Assembly: GCA_030734395.1 (NCBI GenBank)
Contig: JAUZTG010000017.1
Coordinates: 186,001 to 250,000 of the forward strand
Length of the DNA stretch: 64,000 nt
Direction of reading: 5' to 3'
Source: Sarocladium kiliense
Lineage: Eukaryota > Ascomycota > Sordariomycetes > Hypocreales > Sarocladiaceae
Shown here: one piece after another, positions 46,095-58,233 of the stretch
Numbering within the stretch: position 1 is the stretch's first letter
How the letters are laid out: each line of letters begins with the position of its first letter
The notes under the pieces: generated by a model
What the model was told of the DNA's origin: nothing
What the model saw: only the letters and a program-made list of their open reading frames with translations
Databases searched by the model: none
Translations under genes and position numbers: made by a program

Positions 46095-48009
46095 TTAAAG
46101 GCGACTGGAGAAAGACGGAACCCCGTTACTCCCATAGAGATCCCCATGTGCAGCCTTGATCATATCCGCAGCCTGGAACTGTTAGTTGGTTCTCTCCAAG
46201 TTCAGGAAGATTCTAAGGGTTAATTTAGGTGCTCACCTTCTCTCCAATCATATAGACAGAGTTTTGGATACGGCAATCTGGAATCACGGGAATGACCGAA
46301 GCGTCGGCAATGCGCAGGTTCTTCACACCATGAACGCGGAGCTTGGGGTCAACGACACCTTGGTGGATGTTCTGGGAGAGGCGGGCAGTGCCGCAAGGGT
46401 CTGTTGGCACATCACTTTAGTAACACGATTCATATCTGGCGGGGACTCGGAACAGGGAAGAGGGAGACTTACGGAAACCAGTCTGGCTGCGGTCAAGAAC
46501 AGCCCTCTTCATCTCGGTATCGGAGTGGAGGGGCATCTTCCAAGGATATTCGCCAACGACAATATCCTTGAAGCCGGCACCGGTGGTCAGGAGGTCATAA
46601 GTCCAACGCACTCCTTCAGTCATGGCAAGGATGTCAAGATCGTTGCCGAAGAAGTTGAGATTGATATTTGGCTGGACAAGCGCGTCCCCAGAGTTGAGAG
46701 TGACCTCTCCTTCAGATAGAGGTCGCAACAAGTCGACAATGACAGTCGTGTAGTTGCCTGCTTCAGGCAGAGGGTAGTGCCACTGGAAAGCGGTGCTGAA
46801 CATGCCGACAAAGTCGAGCTCAAAGTGAGGCTGGCCAGCAGGACCAAAGGGATCGCGGCCGCCATGAGCAGCTTTGGCTTCACGGTAGGCAGAGTACTGC
46901 TCAAGACGCTCATCAATGCGTGGGAATCCAACAAGTTCAAGAAGGCCAGAGCCAATGCTTCCGGACTTGTCGCGATTGTACCGGGCGATTGCGGCCTGGT
47001 TGGCAGGACCCTGACGAAGAATCGTGTCTTCCATACCGTAGCCATCCTTGACCTGGAGAACGAAGGGCACGATGGGATGGTCGAGGAGATGCTGACCGAC
47101 GTGAGGAGAGTTGATCTTGGGCTCAATGCCGTGCTTGGCGAGCTCCTTGACTGGTCCAATGCCGGAAAGCATGAGTAGCTTGGGCGTTTCGAAGACACCC
47201 TGGGACACGATCACCTCGCGACGAGCGAAGACGCTGATATCCTGGTGCGTAGCAGGATGGACAACAGTGACGCCGAGACAGGTATTTGTAGCTGAGTCGA
47301 TAATGAGTTCCTTGGATTGGACTCCATGGAGGATGCTGACATTGGACTTGTTCTCCAGGTAGAGGAAGCTTCCCTGGCGCTGACCGCCGTGGATGGTATC
47401 AACGCAATGGGTAAGGCCTCGCATCTCACCCTCATAGATGTCTTCGGTCAGAACCTCGCCCTTTGATAGCCACGCTTCAGTCAGAGCATCGCGGTAAGGC
47501 TGCATCTGTGGGACGAGATCGGCATGCTCAATGTGAATGGGGCCGCCGGTGCCAATCTTCTTCAGATCGGCTGGGTACAGCTTCTTCTCGTCATGATAGG
47601 TTGCACATTTGCGGAGGTACTCGACGCAATTGTCCCAGTTCCACTCCGAACCGCCAAATTGCTCCCAATCATCAAAGGTAGCCTTGGAGCCAGGGATCCA
47701 AGTGAAGTAGTTGGCGCAGGACGAGCCTCCCAGAGTCTTGCCGCGAGTGTTTGGCTTCTCTACGCGTTCGTAGTCATCCCGCTTGATCATGGTGGTCTTG
47801 TAGGCCCAGTCATATTGACTGCCGCGAAGATTGAAGGCCTGAGATGGGGTAGTGATGGCGGAGATCTGGTTGGGATTGGGGATACCGGCTTCGATGACGA
47901 GGACGCGGACACGAGGATTCTCGGCCAGACGACCGGCCACTGCGTTACCTGCAGTGCCTCCGCCGACGACTATGAAGTCGTACTCATTGCCACTTGCGAC
48001 GAATGCCAT
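46095..48009 (-). CDS. GMC-family FAD oxidoreductase with peroxisomal signal SRL
   Basis: Three exons on the minus strand (48009-46473, 46400-46237, 46178-46095) give 594 aa. An upstream ATG at 48117 would add 36 residues without family content. The ADP-binding motif is YDFIVVGGGTAGNAVAGRL (GGGTAG at 16-21); GKTLGGSSCANYFTWIPG is the first GMC signature, and ARREVIVSQGVFETPKLLML the second. The catalytic His is in FHPCGTARL after the first intron, and the second conserved His/Asn site is near IQNSVYMIGEK. The last exon ends PSFSSRL, a canonical PTS1. Family members oxidise alcohols, choline, aryl alcohols or sugars; the peroxisomal tail suggests an H2O2-producing alcohol oxidase-like enzyme. 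It is divergent from a catalase gene. Confidence 0.9.
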
Positions 48010-49139
48010 TGCAACGACTGGTGATGATGGGTGATGATGGGTGATGTTGGTAAGGCAGAGGGAGTGAGGAGGTAGAAGAGATAGTGATGAAGATGCTGTT
48101 GGACGCTGAGAAGTCATCGCGAACGGCTGTATTTATGTTCTTCTTGTCCAGGCCCGTGAATGATGATCCTCCTCATCTACACCTGGCGCTCCGAGAATAG
48201 CCCTCGACGCCGACGGAGTGCCCGTCGTCATTGCGCGAATAGTTGCACATGGTACGTGCGCAGCTTCGTGAACCGCAAAGTCGCAAAGGGCCATTCGGCA
48301 TCAGACTCAACGAGTCAAAGTTGTTGTTGTTGGAAGCTGCGCGGCGCGAAGTCGCGAAGTCGCGAGTGTTCATTGTTCCTAGGCGCCGGAGATCTTTCGG
48401 GCTGTGTGCACGAGGCTATCTCGGCATAGCCTTGAGACTAACAGAAATAGAACTGGTCGAGCGATTTCGCACCCAAGCAAGGAATCCACCTCAGGACTGC
48501 GTCAGTTCAAGTGACGTCACGCATGCAATTCTTCAGGAACATTTGAAGAACGATTTGCCGGTTCCTGACCGACTGGTGGAGGCGCCTTGCCCTGAGGCTT
48601 CTGGGCAAGGATCTGGTACGATGCTTGGGTGTGAGTAAGCGGCCATCTTGTGGCTTCTTGGACTCGCTCGGTTGCTTAATCCCGTTCCTATTCCCAGCAT
48701 TCCGAAGTAGCCGATCTAACTTGTCGATGCCGGGACCGGATTGCTTCAACGCTGACGTGTTATTCCCTTGCTGTTGACTCGTTCTTGCATCGCGAATCCC
48801 GACATGAGTTGACTTACCCATTTCGCGAAGAATCACGAATGATGTAGATTGGTGGAGTCATTAGAAGGAAATTATAGACTTGAATATGACTGCTATCTGT
48901 ATATATTCACCCCTCTGCTCTCAGCTAAATCCCATTCGCTTGGTCCAACCACGCGCAGTACGCCAAGCCATCACTGGAAGAAGTTCAAATATAGGCAAAC
49001 CAATTGCGCCTCAAAGTTCTTCCTCAGGTAAGACCACAATCCTTTTTATATGTTAGACTCGCACCCAATAGTTTGCAATACTCCTGAATGACGGCGCTGA
49101 TCATCCTGCTGGTGCAGACCTCCCCGATATACTGTCACG
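48010..49139. promoter_or_regulatory. Divergent promoter region between the GMC enzyme and catalase genes
   Basis: About 1.1 kb with no recognised gene. The GMC leader side (48,020-48,060) has a short tandem of GGTGATGAT units. The catalase side is AT-rich. Confidence 0.45.
48020..48054. repeat. Short GGTGATGAT microsatellite-like repeat
   Basis: Three to four imperfect copies of TGATGATGGG sit just upstream of the GMC start codon, in its leader. Confidence 0.6.
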
Positions 49140-51001
49140 ATGTCTCATCCGACTTACACGTTGGCCGAAGGTCGGTGAATCTCAATGACGACTAAGCTTC
49201 GTCCACATATATGAGAAAGTAACTCACAGTCACAAGGCCAACCTCTTCGTGATCCTGCCACTAGCACAACCCTACCAGTCTTTGGTGGCGGCGGCATCAC
49301 GACTTTGGGCGACACACTGCTTCTCGAGACTCTGGCCCATTTTAGTAGAGAGCGCATCCCGGAAAGGCAAGAATGCTGCATGTTTTGCAAATTGGTCATC
49401 GTCAAGATGAATAATGACTAACATTGTAACAGAGTCGTCCACGCAAAGGCCGTGGGAGCATGGGGAGAGTTCGAGGTCACGAACCCAGACATCAGCAGGT
49501 TAACTTGTGCCAAGTTCCTCGACAAGGTGGGCAAGAAGACTCCAGTATTGTTTCGTCTGAGCACCACTGGTGGTGAGAAAGGCGGCGCAGACACTGTTCG
49601 TGACGTCCGCGGCTTCGCAGTCAAGTTCTTCACTGAGGAGGGCAATCATGACATCGTCGGCAACCACATCGTAGGTACCCCGTCACTTGTCATACAGAAT
49701 TCGCAATGCTGGAAATAAGATGACTGACTTTTTACAGCCCGCTTTCTTTGTGAGAGACCCAGTACTCTTCCCGTCGCTGAACCGAAGCCACAAGAAGCAT
49801 CCGGCAACGAATCGACCAGACAACACCATGGTCAGTCCTATAGTTCCAGGTGAAGTACTCTGAGTTGATCAGCTAACACGGGATCCGTTTGTAGTTCTGG
49901 GACTTCCACGTCAACCAACCAGAGAGTGTTCATGCCCTGATGATGCTTTTCAGCAGCCGAGGCCTCCCTGAATCCATCCGCACCGTCCCAGGCTTCGGCG
50001 TTCACACGTTTAAGATGGTGGGAAGTGATGGATCCTTCCGCTACTGCAAGTTCCACTTCAGACCTGAAGCCGCCTACCGAGCGCTGAAGTCTCCGAAGGA
50101 GGCCGCTGAAATTGCCGGCCAAAATCCTGACTTTCATCACAAAGATCTTTGGGAAGCCATCAGACGCGGGGAGTATCCTGTGTGGAAGCTGTGCGTGCAG
50201 GTCATGGAGGCAGAGAAGGCCGAGACTTTTGGTCAGGCGCTCTTTGACATCACAAGAGTCTGGCCGCACGGCGAATTCCCATTGATTGAGCTTGGGAATA
50301 TGACTTTGAACAGGAATGTGAGTGATACGAAACCGATTCCGTTTCTAAGAATCTTCACTAACATCGAACGTGGCTATAGCCAACCAACTGGTTTGCTGAC
50401 ATTGAACAAGCTGCCTTCTCACCCTCAAATATGGTTCCGGGCATTGCCATGACGCCAGATCCAAGTATGTCCACCCTAAGTGATAGGTGGATGTATCAGA
50501 ATAAGATGCTGACTTCGACCAGTGCTTCAAGCTCGCATGTTTGCATATCCGGATGCCCAACGCTATCGCCTGGGTGTCAACTACACCCAGCTGCCCTCCA
50601 ACAGGCCCCTCGTGCCAGTCTACGCACCCTTCGACCGCGATGGCATTACTGCAACCAAGAACTACGGCGGTGACCCGAACTATGTTCGCAGCACGCTAAG
50701 CCCTGGCAGGCCCAGCCAAGCTGTGACGCAGATACGCCATACCGAGCGCATCTCAGCATCCGCATCGCTTGGACTCAATGCAATCTCAGTGGATGAAACT
50801 GACTTTGTGCAGCCGAGGATTCTTTGGACGAAAGTGTTCGATGATAAAGAGAGAGAGGCTTGGGTTGCGAATGTTGCGGACAGCTTGAGAGATGTGCCTG
50901 GACCCTTGAGCAGGGCGGTGGCCGAGATGTTCGGTCGGGTTGACTCTGGAATTGCGGTGATGATCTTGGGGACGTTGAATCAAGACTCTGCTCATCTTTG
51001 A
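49140..51001 (+). CDS. Small-subunit haem catalase, probably peroxisomal
   Basis: Seven exons (49140-49170, 49237-49366, 49433-49670, 49738-49830, 49895-50317, 50380-50464, 50523-51001) give 492 aa, the small-subunit clade size. Exon 2 is followed by an intron that begins GCAAGA, a GC-AG intron, and phases fit only this way. Seen: VVHAKAVGAWGEFEVT with the essential His; DVRGFAVKF; NHI-PAFFVRDP with the essential Asn; and RMFAYPDAQRYRLG, where the Tyr is the proximal haem ligand. NPTNWFADIEQAAFSPSNMV is also family text. The C-terminus SAHL matches the PTS1 pattern (small, basic, Leu). It removes H2O2; the divergent neighbour ends in SRL and likely makes it. Confidence 0.93.
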
Positions 51002-51050
51002 CGCGGGACTTTGAGAATAAGGGAGGGAGATGTCTAGAGTAACATTAAAG

Positions 51051-53131
51051 TCAAGATGACAATGAGTTCTGCGATATCAACTCATTGCCTCTACTAAAGT
51101 TGTTTACATATATGGTCTCGTCTTTTGAGAGTGCTTGCCGCAACGAGGCAGCTCTTCCAGATGTTGTGAGAAAGATTCGAAAGTTACTATCTCGCAGGAC
51201 TCCCATAAATCGCTGGAGGTGCTTCCCTGTACTACGATCATCAATCCAATGAAGCCCATCGATGATACAGAAAACTCTGTTGGCTGGTGGCATGAGGTGG
51301 ACCAAGTCACACCAAAGCCCTAGGGTTTCGTCGAATGAGCTGATGTTGCCATCAACCCGAGCTATTCGTTTACTTGAGAGATCGGCCTCAGAGTTGAATG
51401 CCGGCAGCAGTAGCTCGACCATTTGCCTTATCAACGCGGTGACCAGAGCCATGAGAGCCTGCGCTTCAGCGGTATTGTCCCCACGCAGAGTCTCGCCTCT
51501 TCTTGACTGGCAGAAGTATGACAGCACAGGCAGCTTTGATTGCGTTACAAAGTTCAAGACCGTTGCGGCGAGAACTGTAGCCGGATTGTCCTGATCATTG
51601 GCGTTGATGGAGGGCCCGTCTAGCCAGAGGATGTTTGCCGCGTCCCCTTTGGTCCACTCCACGAGCCGTCGAAGGACGTCAGATGGCGCTGTTGTTGGTT
51701 CTGGGTCCAGTAAGACTCTCAAGCGGTCGCGGTTGAAGTAGTCTTCCAGATGGGCTGAGCTGAGAGACACATCATCCGCAGTGTATTGGTAGGAGGCTAA
51801 GCCCCCTCCGGAAGGAGAGGGCGTTCGTGTCAGCCGGTGAAAGGACATAATACCAGGGTCCCGTAATACTAAATGTTCGCCGAGAGGATGAGTTTTGGGT
51901 CAAGTAGATCTACGGAGGTGACATACCACTCATTCGCTTTTGTTCCAGGAGTTCCCTCTTCAGTGCCTGATACTCACGAGCCTGGTGTTCCAGAAGGTTC
52001 GTCAATCGAGAGCCGAGGTCAATCACGCGTCCATCCAAGTCCCTTCTTTCTTCCCTAGCACAACGGAGCTCATGCTGCAGGCGTGATGCAAAGTCACTTA
52101 TCTCGGCCCGATGCCTTTCGTCGCCCTCTCGCCCCACGCGGATGTCCGCCGCGATCTGTTCGACCGTGAGATGAGTGTCTCTTCCCTCAGCGACGTGGCT
52201 TTGATTGACCATGTATCGTATTCTGGTCGCCTTATCCCGAATGCGTTTGATGTCGCCGGCAAACTTTTGAGAAGCGTTTTCGTTGAAAGAGTCAAGCAGA
52301 CGCGTTGTTCGTTTGCGCATGAGATGATCCATGTAGCTGGATAAAAAGATGAAGATGTGAGCGTACAGGTCCGCAACCTTCTCGACCAGCTCCGGCGTGC
52401 GAAACATTTCGAGATCGATCTGAATTTCCGAGATGTCTTCGCTGATTTCACAGAGTGCTTCGGCAAGTTCTTCAGCGACGCGCCCGTGATTCACGCTGGC
52501 CTGATAGACATTCCTCTTGTCAATCCTGCTGATTTGTTTCCTAGCGGTCTTCGCCAACTTACTTTAATCACGGCATTTAGACTGCCTGTGAACACGGAGA
52601 CGTACTCGTTTCCATCCGGCAACATCTTCAGAAAGGCCGCATGCGAATCCAGTTTATCACAGAAGGAGTGGAAGCCGCCCGTTATCTTACCAGCTGCGCC
52701 CGACCTTCGCTTTACCTGAAGCGATTCGGCTAAGCCGTTGATGAGGTCAACCACGCCTTCAAAGGTAGGATCAAAAGTTTCCAGATCTGTGCGATCCTCC
52801 TTTGAGCCGCTGTAATAGAGTTTAACCCATTTAGCACGCAGCTTTTCTGCCTCGAGAGAGATAACTCTTGTGAGGGCGTCTCTATAAAGTCGGTCAGCCT
52901 GAGGTCGGTCAAGCTTGTCATCGAAGGTCCTTACGGCTCTGGTCTATCAGGTGGCTCAAAGAACCTCCGCCAGGGAGAGTCTATTCTCAGCGCAATATCT
53001 GCCGCATCCCGATTGACAACCTGGGCCAATGCTTGAGCTGAGCTACCTTCGGGGAGTCTCGATGGAGCGTCCAGACTATACATTATGACCACCTTCTGCG
53101 CGTCTTTCCTATCCTGGATTCGTCTCTTCAT
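51051..53131 (-). CDS. NACHT/STAND-like fungal protein lacking a P-loop
   Basis: Four exons on the minus strand (53131-52935, 52881-52563, 52500-51927, 51868-51051) give 635 aa. The N-terminal part (SKEDRTDLETFDPTFEGVVD, FCDKLDSHAAFLKMLPDGNE) and the helical middle (ELVEKVADLYAHIFIFLSSY, then a coiled coil to about 355) follow the layout of the helical domain in front of fungal NACHT ATPases. The C-terminal part (ILWLDGPSINANDQDNP, LPVLSYFCQSRRGET, NRVFCIIDGLHWIDDRSTG) sits where the NTPase domain should be, but the Walker A GxxxxGK[ST] is missing. It looks like a degenerate or regulatory member. It is divergent from an AAA+ ATPase gene. The start is the first ATG I could join; an earlier exon is possible. 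Confidence 0.72.
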
Positions 53132-53748
53132 GAAGTCGCCCTTGTTCTTGACTGTTTGTGCGGTATAATCTGATCTAGATCGTAAGGTATTCGCACGTGA
53201 GAAACTTGTGATTGTTCGAGCATCTCCCGTCGGTCATGACCAGCTGAGCGTCCAGTGCGATGAATGGCGGCTTCAGATGCGCAGGTTAAAAGAACACGGT
53301 AAGATTGGACCTCGCCGAGGGCTAGAGAATGAGCAATTCCAAATTGGCAGGGAGTTGAGCAACCTCGCAGATCCTGGTGAACAGGCAGCAGGCGCAGACA
53401 GCCCTGCATTCATTCTCCAAGCATTCACTTCTCCTCGCGCAACCCCTCTTCATGGCGGCTGAGACGCTGCAGTGTGACAGGTAATGAGTTGTCAGCTTTG
53501 CAATAGCGCCGAGAGGGTGCATCGATATGCATGTTGTACGGCGGCTAATGCAGAATCATGGATAACGATTCGCAGCCTGCTTTAATGCCGACATGGGGTT
53601 GATTTGAGGCTGCATCCTTGAGAACCGTAAACTGTGCGCTCGTTTATCTTACCTCTTCCCATCTCTAAACACCTGGTTCCTTTCCTAACTTCTCACTCAG
53701 CCTCATTGCCCTCGCTATTTATACTCAGTGTCGCCAAGTTTGACTGAG
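53132..53748. promoter_or_regulatory. Divergent promoter between the NACHT-like and AAA+ genes
   Basis: About 620 bp. A 93-codon frame on the minus strand overlaps the upstream end of the NACHT-like gene but has no family content. No other gene is supported. Confidence 0.4.
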
Positions 53749-56479
53749 ATGGCTTCGCCAACGATCACGACAGCTGCCGGCGCAGGTGTCCATATTGCAC
53801 AATTGGGGGCCAGTGCATCCGTGGAGCAGCACCCAAAGCAGGGGTCCCACGGTGTTGAAGCGGGAAAGAAAACATCGGCCTACATTCGTTATCGCACCGA
53901 GTATCGCGATCGAAACCTTGGGGACCTCTTATTTCGCAAAGACACGACTGGGATTCAGTCCGCTGAAGATGACTCCTCCGCCTCGGATGACCCGGTCTTC
54001 GAAGTCATCACCACTATCAAAGCGAAAGTCAAAGACACAGAGGCATCCAAAGTCTCTGAACCTCAACAAATCGCCTCTACCTTTTCAAAGCCTCAATATC
54101 ATATGAACATATACTCATCAGCCGTTATCAACGCGCTTCAGTCCGTTGTTGAATACTACCCCTCGCAGTCTTTAGTGGGGGATCCTATCCGTGTCGACTA
54201 CCCATATTGCGTTTTAGCGCATCACTACGACGAACTCTCGGCCTTCAGGGAAGCTGCCAAATGCAAGAATGCCGTTGACTTATGTCACCTGGAAAAGAAC
54301 GTCGTGGAGCACCTTGACCTCGTTTTAGAGTTTCTCGACGCTAATATCATGACCAAAGTTCGGGAGGAACGAGAACGCAACTCACGAGGTTGCTACACCT
54401 GGGAGTTCGCCTGGGTTGGCTTCCAGCCAGGCAAGACTGTTTTGAAGCGATGGCGAGGTCAGCGTGCCGAATGGACACCACATGTCATACACAGCGTTGC
54501 TGAGGGCAGCTTTGACGATCCTCCCGGTCCATGGAAGCTCTTTAGTTGGTCGTTGATCTATGATGGGAGGTTCCTGACCCGGGAACGTAATACCGCTATA
54601 GTCAACAGGTTTGACGGCGAGACGAAGCCTGGGGCATCTATATTTATAGAGAGATCCCAACTTAGACCTGAAAACCTCGACAATCTTCCGGAACCGGTGA
54701 GAACGAAAATAGAGTACGGGAAGAGCTACTTGGGTCTGCTGGAGAAACAAGCAAAGCATTTGAAGGGCCCGAGTAGGCAGTTTCCCTACAATGAGGTGAG
54801 CTGGGCAGCCCCCGATGCTTACCGAGAGGTGTTAATCCTGCCATCTTGAAGGCCGAGCGTCTTTTATGCCAGGCTGCTGACACTTCCAGCACGATGGCTT
54901 GGTGATGGTCGACGTTAAGGATCATCTGGCCGAACCGTCGTCCGGCATGCCAATTACTATGGATCGCTCTGACATCAGACCACATGCCGCTGATGGAAGT
55001 TGTCTCTTCTGCAAAGGGGTCCGGCGCGAAAGGGCAGGAGAGAGCGGGCAAGACAGTACAACTGCGCTATTTGAGAACTATAACCTCATCAGTCTCGAGA
55101 AGCAATACTGGGACAGTTACATGAAGAACGATGAAACCCATGTCCATTTCTTATGTCCGGATGTGGTCAGTGTGTTCGTCTTCAAAACACGACAATGGGG
55201 TACGTTGTTATCTTGGCCCGGGAGAAGGCGTACAAAGCTGACGCAAGGCAGAACCGGTGCATATCAAGCACTTGTCTGAGCCGAAGTACGAGGAACGCAT
55301 GATTGATGTCTTGGTCATGGACAGCGGGCGTAGAAATACACTGAGGTCACTTGCGAAGAGCTTCGCTCGCCGTGATCGACATGGAGAAGAAGTCCCGAGA
55401 AGTATGTGGTCCGCTGATTTTGTGAGAGGCAAAGGAAGTGGTTTGATCTTCCTCCTTCACGGCCGACCAGGTGTAGGTAAAACCTGTACTGCCGGTATGA
55501 GATTCCTGGGCACCAGCGTAGCGATGAGCCAACTGACAGGCAGACAGAATGCATCGCAGCTTTCACAAAGCGACCGCTGATGGTGCTGACGCCAAGTGAC
55601 ATTGGCGCAACGCCCGAGGATGTCGAAACCAATCTGACCAAAATGTTCAAGCGCGCCATGAGCTGGGACACGGTGCTACTCATTGACGAAGCAGATGTCT
55701 TCATGGAGCGGAGAAGCACATCTGACCTTCTACGAAACAGCCTTGTTGCTGGTGAGTGGGATCTTTTTTTCTTGGCTCATGTCAATCATATTAGACGACA
55801 TGATCTATTCGCATGAATATTGACTTTGTCGCAGGTTTCTTACGTGCACTCGAGAACTACGACGGGATGCTCTTCCTAACAACCAACCGTGTCGGGGCAT
55901 TCGACGATGCCTTCATCTCAAGAGTCCACATTCAACTGTACTATCCCGAATTCACAGATAAAGATCGTGAGATGGTCTGGAAGACTTTTACCGACAAGCT
56001 CCAGCGAGAGAGAGGCGATTCCATCAGACTTAATATTGATGCGAAGGAGTACATCCGTGGCGCGGAGATGCGAGCTGTGAAATGGAACGGGAGGGAGATT
56101 CGTAACGGTGAGTTTCTCCGCGTCATCATTCTATGAATTATCTTCATACTTCTTCATCCTGTGTTCTTTTGCTACACATCTCCATTATGTTGCAATGTAT
56201 TCAACCTTTCACACTACCACTTCCGTGGTCCTTCCATGAATCTTCGGTCTTCTAACAGTACTACCTACAGCTCTCCAGACCGCGGTCGCCCTGGCCGAAT
56301 TCGACGCCGAAAAGGATGAAGATGGGAAGATCATTGTCACTGATGCCCACCTCAAGGCAGTTGTCGAGCTTTCGGCCGACTTCAAGAAGTACCTTAATGA
56401 TTTGCATTCGGGGAACGAATCGAAGCGTGCAGAGCGCAAGTATGAGAGGCTGGACGACTATCAGAGGGACTCGACATAG
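53749..56479 (+). CDS. AAA+ ATPase of a fungal-specific family
   Basis: Six exons (53749-54795, 54890-55199, 55252-55494, 55548-55751, 55835-56107, 56271-56479) give 761 aa with agreeing phases. Splicing repairs the Walker A neighbourhood to GRPGVGKTCTAECIAAFTKR (residues 523-542). Walker B is VLLIDEAD (576-583), the sensor is LFLTTNRVG, and ISRVHIQLYYPEF carries the likely arginine finger. About 450 residues come before the AAA domain (FAWVGFQPGKTVL, WKLFSWSLIYDGRF, HDGLVMVD) and are typical of a large fungal family of unknown function, whose N-terminal part is called DUF7025 in many records (from memory). No targeting signal is seen. It converges with the receptor gene; their stops are 220 bp apart. 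Confidence 0.85.
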
Positions 56480-56699
56480 ACTCATACACCTTCAACTCTG
56501 ATTACAGGCAAATGTATAATAATGCATGCCACCTTGGGTACCGTGGACACCACTTCGAAGATTATGAGACGCGATGTTGGATTGCAATTCACCAAAACTG
56601 AATATCATCATCGCAGTCCAATCACAACAGAGGGGAATTACTAGCTCTTTCAACCTAGGCACGAGGCTTCGCTCGACACAACCCTGGATAATGCTTTCC

Positions 56700-58233
56700 T
56701 CAGTATGCTCTCCCGTCACTTGCTCCCCGCGAGTCTGTCCATGGCGTGACAACTGCCTGATGACCCATCAGATCAGAGTGATTTGAAGACGTTTCAAGTT
56801 GGAAACTCTGTTCAACCCTTACAAAACCTGGGATTTCCTGTGTAGGTGGTTGCGGACCTTGAACCCTTTCCGAGAACCCTTTATTCCCATCCGCATCGTC
56901 TTTAACGGAGTTGCTCTCCCGTGGCTGCTTCTGGGACCGCTCATCCCCGGAGCTCTCCCCTTCTTTGGCGGCTTTGATGATGTTCTCTTGGCTTTCGGTT
57001 GGGTCGATGCGCGTAACGCCAATCTGCGTCAGGCTATAAGGATCCTTAGGCTTGCCGCTATGCGACATACCGCTGCGCATCTCATGTGTTTCGCCTCTAG
57101 AGACTTCGTTGGCATTCGTCGAGCTGATGCCGTTCCAGAAACTCTTCTTGAAGATGGGGTAAACCATGGGCGCTTGGCCGACAAAGATGGCCACGAAATC
57201 TTCGCGAATGGACCACATAGCTGAAATGCCTTGTTCGTCTCCGAGCTATAGCTCCTGTTAGTATTCTGAGAACCTGGTTGCCATCACACCATTACTGACC
57301 TCGAAAATCAGCATGACACGAAGGATGGCTGCCATCATGCAAAAGAGACCCAAGCTGAAGAGCAGGTAAAGGCCGAGACGCCTCCAGATTCCGGTTCTGA
57401 TAGGAGCAACAACCTTTAGGAGAAGTATGATTAGCATTGCTGACACGTGCGCAAATGAAAATTGAAAAACGTACCGGAATGGGAATCAGCATGATAGAAA
57501 TGTCGGTGACAAGGTTCAGAACCAGAATTGTGTAGAAGGTCACCTCGTTTTGAGGAACGCACAGCTCTATGAGGGAAGGGAGATGATGTTAGAATTGCTC
57601 ATCCGTCTCCGACATGGAACGAAATGCCAAAACTTACTGCCAGGGGCCGGATAGATCTGCCAGAGCTTTCGGAAGGGAATGCAGGTCAGGGTCAAGGTGA
57701 GAATGATAGCGACTGCTGATCCTCCAACCAGAATGAAGGCAGGCAGAATCATCTTCTGAACCCAGAGGCCATTGACTACTCGCTGGTAGAAAAACAACAT
57801 GTTGAACTTCAAGGTCCAGACAATGGTGGCGTAACTAGCCAAGCCAACGAAGAAGACCTGTGTGCCGTATTCCCATGCACGATACTCTGAGAGAGGCATT
57901 TGCTCTCGCTGTTCTGATGTCAGAAGTGAGGTGTGTTTGCCCTGTGCCTTGATGATGAAGACGTGTGCGATCACTGTGACTTCGGAATAGACAGCCTATT
58001 TCGAGACGATTGTATTAGTACTCATGACAGCCCTCCGGATTCGATCAGGAGAGGTTGAAGTTGCCATCTGCTTTCCAACAACTTACCCAAGCAAACCATA
58101 CGAGATAGTCGTCCGGTCTGAATCCCCTCACGCCTACAGTTCGTACTCGGACAAATGTCCGGGCACAAATCATAAGCGTTCCCAAACTATATAACGTCCA
58201 TATCTCCGCAAGGTTGACTGTAAAAGGAGACAT
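56700..58233 (-). CDS. Pth11-like seven-helix integral membrane receptor
   Basis: Five exons on the minus strand (58233-58087, 57995-57638, 57566-57475, 57413-57300, 57245-56700) give 418 aa. Hydrophobic helices are seen at the N-terminus (AEIWTLYSLGTLMICARTF), then RPDDYLVWFAW, the conserved loop of the fungal rhodopsin/SAT4 domain, followed by AVYSEVTVIAHVF, GLASYATIVWTLKFNMLFFY, LPAFILVGGSAVAIILTLTL, FYTILVLNLVTDISIMLIPI and LGLYLLFSLGLFCMMAAIL. A hydrophilic C-terminal tail of about 150 residues ends in the cytosol. PTH11-type receptors sense surfaces or small molecules, often in plant-associated fungi; the ligand cannot be told. The extended N-terminal CFEM domain of classical Pth11 is absent, so this is the shorter class. 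Confidence 0.85.
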
